NCBI GenBank assembly: GCA_004835665.1
Contig: RBKR01000001.1
Location: 2,914,001-2,978,000 of the forward strand
DNA from: Phoma sp. XZ068
Lineage: Eukaryota; Ascomycota; Dothideomycetes; Pleosporales; Didymellaceae
DNA length: 64,000 nt
Reading direction: 5' to 3'
Shown here one piece after another: positions 61,359-64,000 of the stretch (position 1 is its first letter; each line of letters begins with the position of its first letter). Under the pieces are notes generated by a model. It was given only the letters and a program-made list of their open reading frames with translations, was not told where the DNA came from and did no database searches. Both the position numbers and the translations under genes were made by a program.

Positions 61359-62962
61359 GAGAGAAAATTCTGTGCAGACTCGACATGTTATTCGAAATTG
61401 TCCTGAGATGAAGGCGGCTGGCGGTAAGAGATGCTAGCAAGGAGTGTGAAAGAAAGTCCGAAGGTCTCCTGTCGGTCCGACGACATCCAAGTTTCACACC
61501 GCAGGGTGAAGGATACTGCAGATGGTTGTCAAAGCGCTATTGGCAGATACAGCGACTACATGAGAGAATGGAAGTTGGATCGACAGGCTCAGGCTGCGGT
61601 CACAGGACTATCGTTAATTGCCTCGCCAGACCGGTCGAAGAGCAGCCTGCCACACTTGTACATGTTGGAGGTACCGCACTTGTGATTAGTCAAGGTCTGT
61701 ATCGCCAGTGGACTATACCGCGTGACAGGTTTGGACGAGCCTATTGGAGCTCCATTGGCACTGAAATTAGTTCCCATGTCGATAAGAAAGTACAGATATG
61801 GTGTAAAGCTGTACTGATGTTGATCCTTTTTTGTGTTAGTCGGTAGTACCTAGGCTCAGCCACGGTCAAGGCTATTTCTGATACTGTTGTCGCTCACGTT
61901 GCTGCAGTCCACAGGGATCGCGCGTCATACCACGCGTCGTGTCGGATTGCCGGGCAGCGAAGGAATCCGAAAGATATGTCACTCTCTGAAATTGGTCCAA
62001 TATTGTCTAGCCGCTGCTGAAGACATGGACAAATGACAGGGCTGAGTTCGTATCGCTGGAGGAGCCGAGGTGGACTGCATATTGATGGTTCCCAGGATCT
62101 CAGCTGCACGGTGCTGCGGAAGGTGCCGCTCACATCCGCCTTCTACGCGCATTCGTACTTTGGATACGCCTGTACACGCATACGCAGTTTCGCAGTGGAG
62201 CCGCGTTGTGCTTTGATGTTTGGCGTGGTTCTAGTCGGTCACAAGCATTTACCGTCGGCGTTCAGAGCCGCCCAGTAGCTCAAGCCCTCCCGCCGCACGG
62301 CGAATGGCGTGTTTTTTTTTTGCATGCCGTGTTTGCATCTCGTGAGCGATTTAAGGTCGAGGTTCGCTTACTGGCTCGGCCTCTGCGAGATGGCTTCGAA
62401 ATCTGGACCAGCCTTGGTAGCGCACACATCCCTCGCGTTTTGCTCCGATTTCAGGGGAGTCGACACACGGAGCGCATTCGGCTGGTGGGCCTCCCCAGGC
62501 GACGCGTTGCCAGAGGTAGCGATGATAGGCGCCAAGGGAGATGACGCGGTGATCGATGGTCCGTGCGCGATGATGCTTACCACAGATGGTGTAGCCGCGG
62601 AACGTAAACGGTGTTGGGTCTGGTGTTGGTGGGACCACGCGTGCAGGGTCGTTTCTTCGCAGGCGGAAGGACCCTGGTCCAAGGTGCCGGCTGCGCCCCC
62701 GAGGTGGGTTGGGTGGATGCTTGGGGTAAGATTGCAAAGGCACAAAAGACCGACACCACCGACGGACGAGCTCCTTTCGAACAGCTTCCTCTTGCTTGGC
62801 CACCCCACGACGCCGACGCCTCTTCTGCGACCGACGCCCTGGCAGCATTCCGCAATCGCATGGCTCTGGAACAACAGCGACTCCCTCCCGGCCAGCCTCT
62901 CTCTCCTGCGTCCCCGTCCCATGCGGGTTCTGCTCCGCCGACGCACCCTGCCCTCGGTTCAA
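61359..62962. other. Intergenic 1.6 kb, no convincing gene
   Basis: Includes a T-run near 62311 and a GC-rich segment from about 62640. The open frame from 62309 joins in frame with the next gene, but its content before 62963 is not protein-like. Possibly promoter and 5' leader. Confidence 0.45.
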
Positions 62963-64000
62963 ATGTCTGATATGCCGCGCCATCAATATGAGCGGCTCCC
63001 ACGCACCTCGCTCGAGGCCCACGACCTGCCCGAGCTGCAGTGCTCCGCGTCGACCTCGTCATGGCTCATCACCCTGAGCTCGCGGCTGCCGGGCATGAAG
63101 ACGCTGTCTGAGCGCGCAACCTACACACATCTAGTCACCCCGCGGAGAAAGAAGCGCTCGCTCCTGCGGGCCATCTACTACACCATCTTCGCCTTTCCCT
63201 ACGTGTGCGCTTTCCTGGTCCTCGTCGCAGGCATCTTCTTCCCCAGCTACACCCACCGCCCAGCCCACTACGTCGAGCTGCAACAGCGAGCTGCAAATGG
63301 CACCGAGCCAGGCCGGGCGAACCCATACGGCGAGAAGGTCTTCATTGCTGCATCGCTGTACGAAGATAAAGGCCAATTGACCTCTGGCGGCTGGGGGCGG
63401 TCCGTGCTGCAGCTGATAGATTTGCTGGGTCCAGACAATGTGCATCTGAGCATCTACGAGGATAACCCCACGGAAGCAGCCAAGCAGTCCTTGGCCAGCT
63501 TTCGTCAGAACGTCACCTGTATGTCTACAACACCCCTGAACCACGCACGCAGCTAATTTGTTAGGCAAATCCTCCATTGTCGCCGAAGACTTTGATTCCA
63601 GCACATTGCCTCGCATCACTCTACCCACAGGAGAAACTCGTCTCAAGCGTATTGCGTTCCTTGCTCAAGTTCGAAACCGAGCCCTGGACCCCATCGACCA
63701 CCAGGGTGTCAAGTTCGATAAGATCTTGTACCTGAACGACGTCAACTTCCATCCCATTGACGCCGTCCAGCTGCTCTTTGCAACCAACATAGATTCCACA
63801 GGTCGTACCAACTACGGTGCAGCTTGTGCCCTAGACTTTATCAACGCATTCAAGTACTACGACCGTTTCGCCACGCGGGATTTCGACGGACGCATCACAG
63901 GAATACCCTTCTTTCCATACTTCACCAGCGCTGGAACTGCGACAAGCAGAAAAGACATTCTCTCGCAAAAAGATGCTGTCAGAGTACGCAGCTGCTGGGG
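62963..64000 (+). CDS. CAP59/CMT1-type mannosyltransferase (GT69), N-terminal part, cut at window end
   Basis: Exons 62963-63518 and 63565 to the window edge (at least 330 codons). Type II membrane protein with a ~65-residue cytosolic part, basic RRKKRSLLRA, span at ~70-93 (IYYTIFAFPYVCAFLVLVAGIFF), and a lumenal catalytic part. GEKVFIAASLYEDKGQLTSGGW is the conserved start of this family, followed by LGPDNVHLSIYED, RIAFLAQVRNRALDP, FDKILYLNDVNFHPIDAVQLL and NYGAACALDFINAF. This matches Pfam CAP59_mtransfer, an alpha-1,3-mannosyltransferase family first known from Cryptococcus capsule synthesis and widespread in ascomycetes. The junction VT-CKSSIVAEDF supports the intron. The C-terminus lies outside the window. 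The acceptor sugar is unknown. Confidence 0.92.

Noticed and set aside
62309..62962. Upstream extension of the mannosyltransferase frame
   Set aside because: Stays open by chance; the sequence lacks protein-like character and the family start fits 62963.

Overview
The window is nuclear DNA of a filamentous ascomycete (Pezizomycotina). A dothideomycete, perhaps of the Pleosporales, is my best guess from the overall look of the proteins; I could not test this. The evidence for a fungal nucleus is compact genes with 46-70 nt GT-AG introns and CTRAY-like branch points, a fungal Zn2Cys6 regulator, an RTA1 protein, Bud4, Set9, a GT69 mannosyltransferase, and an intronless initiator-type tRNA-Met. 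Most gene models here were built by joining open frames across introns. Every joined model was checked for splice dinucleotides, reading phase and total length divisible by three. Exon borders are therefore predictions, not cDNA facts.

Layout. 0-5.4 kb: a Zn2Cys6 regulator divergent from an RTA1-type membrane protein, followed by a large membrane protein of unknown function. 5.8-12.7 kb: a dense housekeeping block with the mitochondrial protease Oma1, the histone H4K20 methyltransferase Set9, mitoribosomal protein uL14m, RNA polymerase II subunit Rpb9, and the Pin1/Ess1 prolyl isomerase. 14-18.2 kb: two proteins of unknown function, one with a predicted N-myristoylation start. 19-26.6 kb: the Bud4/anillin-like protein divergent from the mitochondrial DEAD-box helicase Mrh4. 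26.6-28.7 kb: a TA-rich, gene-free stretch, a small GPI-anchor-like secreted protein and a 13-bp minisatellite. 29-35.6 kb: an accessory-looking group of FAD monooxygenase, extended SDR, ferric reductase and F-box-like protein. 36-43.5 kb: an orphan membrane protein, MAPEG glutathione transferase, dihydrofolate reductase, and the PP4 regulatory subunit Psy2/SMEK. 43.5-51 kb: a gene-poor stretch holding one Ser-rich unknown protein and Mediator subunit Med22. 51-61.4 kb: a 973-aa disordered protein, the tRNA, retromer Vps17 divergent from mitochondrial EF-G2, and two small one-span membrane proteins. 63-64 kb: the start of a CAP59/CMT1-type mannosyltransferase cut by the window edge.

Themes. 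Four genes serve mitochondria (Oma1, uL14m, Mrh4, EF-G2), and three serve RNA polymerase II transcription (Rpb9, Ess1, Med22), with Rpb9 and Ess1 sharing one 404-bp divergent promoter. I see no CRISPR, operon or intact transposon. The points I find most worth checking are a coding-like open frame inside the long RPB9 intron (10869-11216), and two copies of a perfect 12-bp palindrome in the promoter between the Zn2Cys6 regulator and the RTA1 gene.
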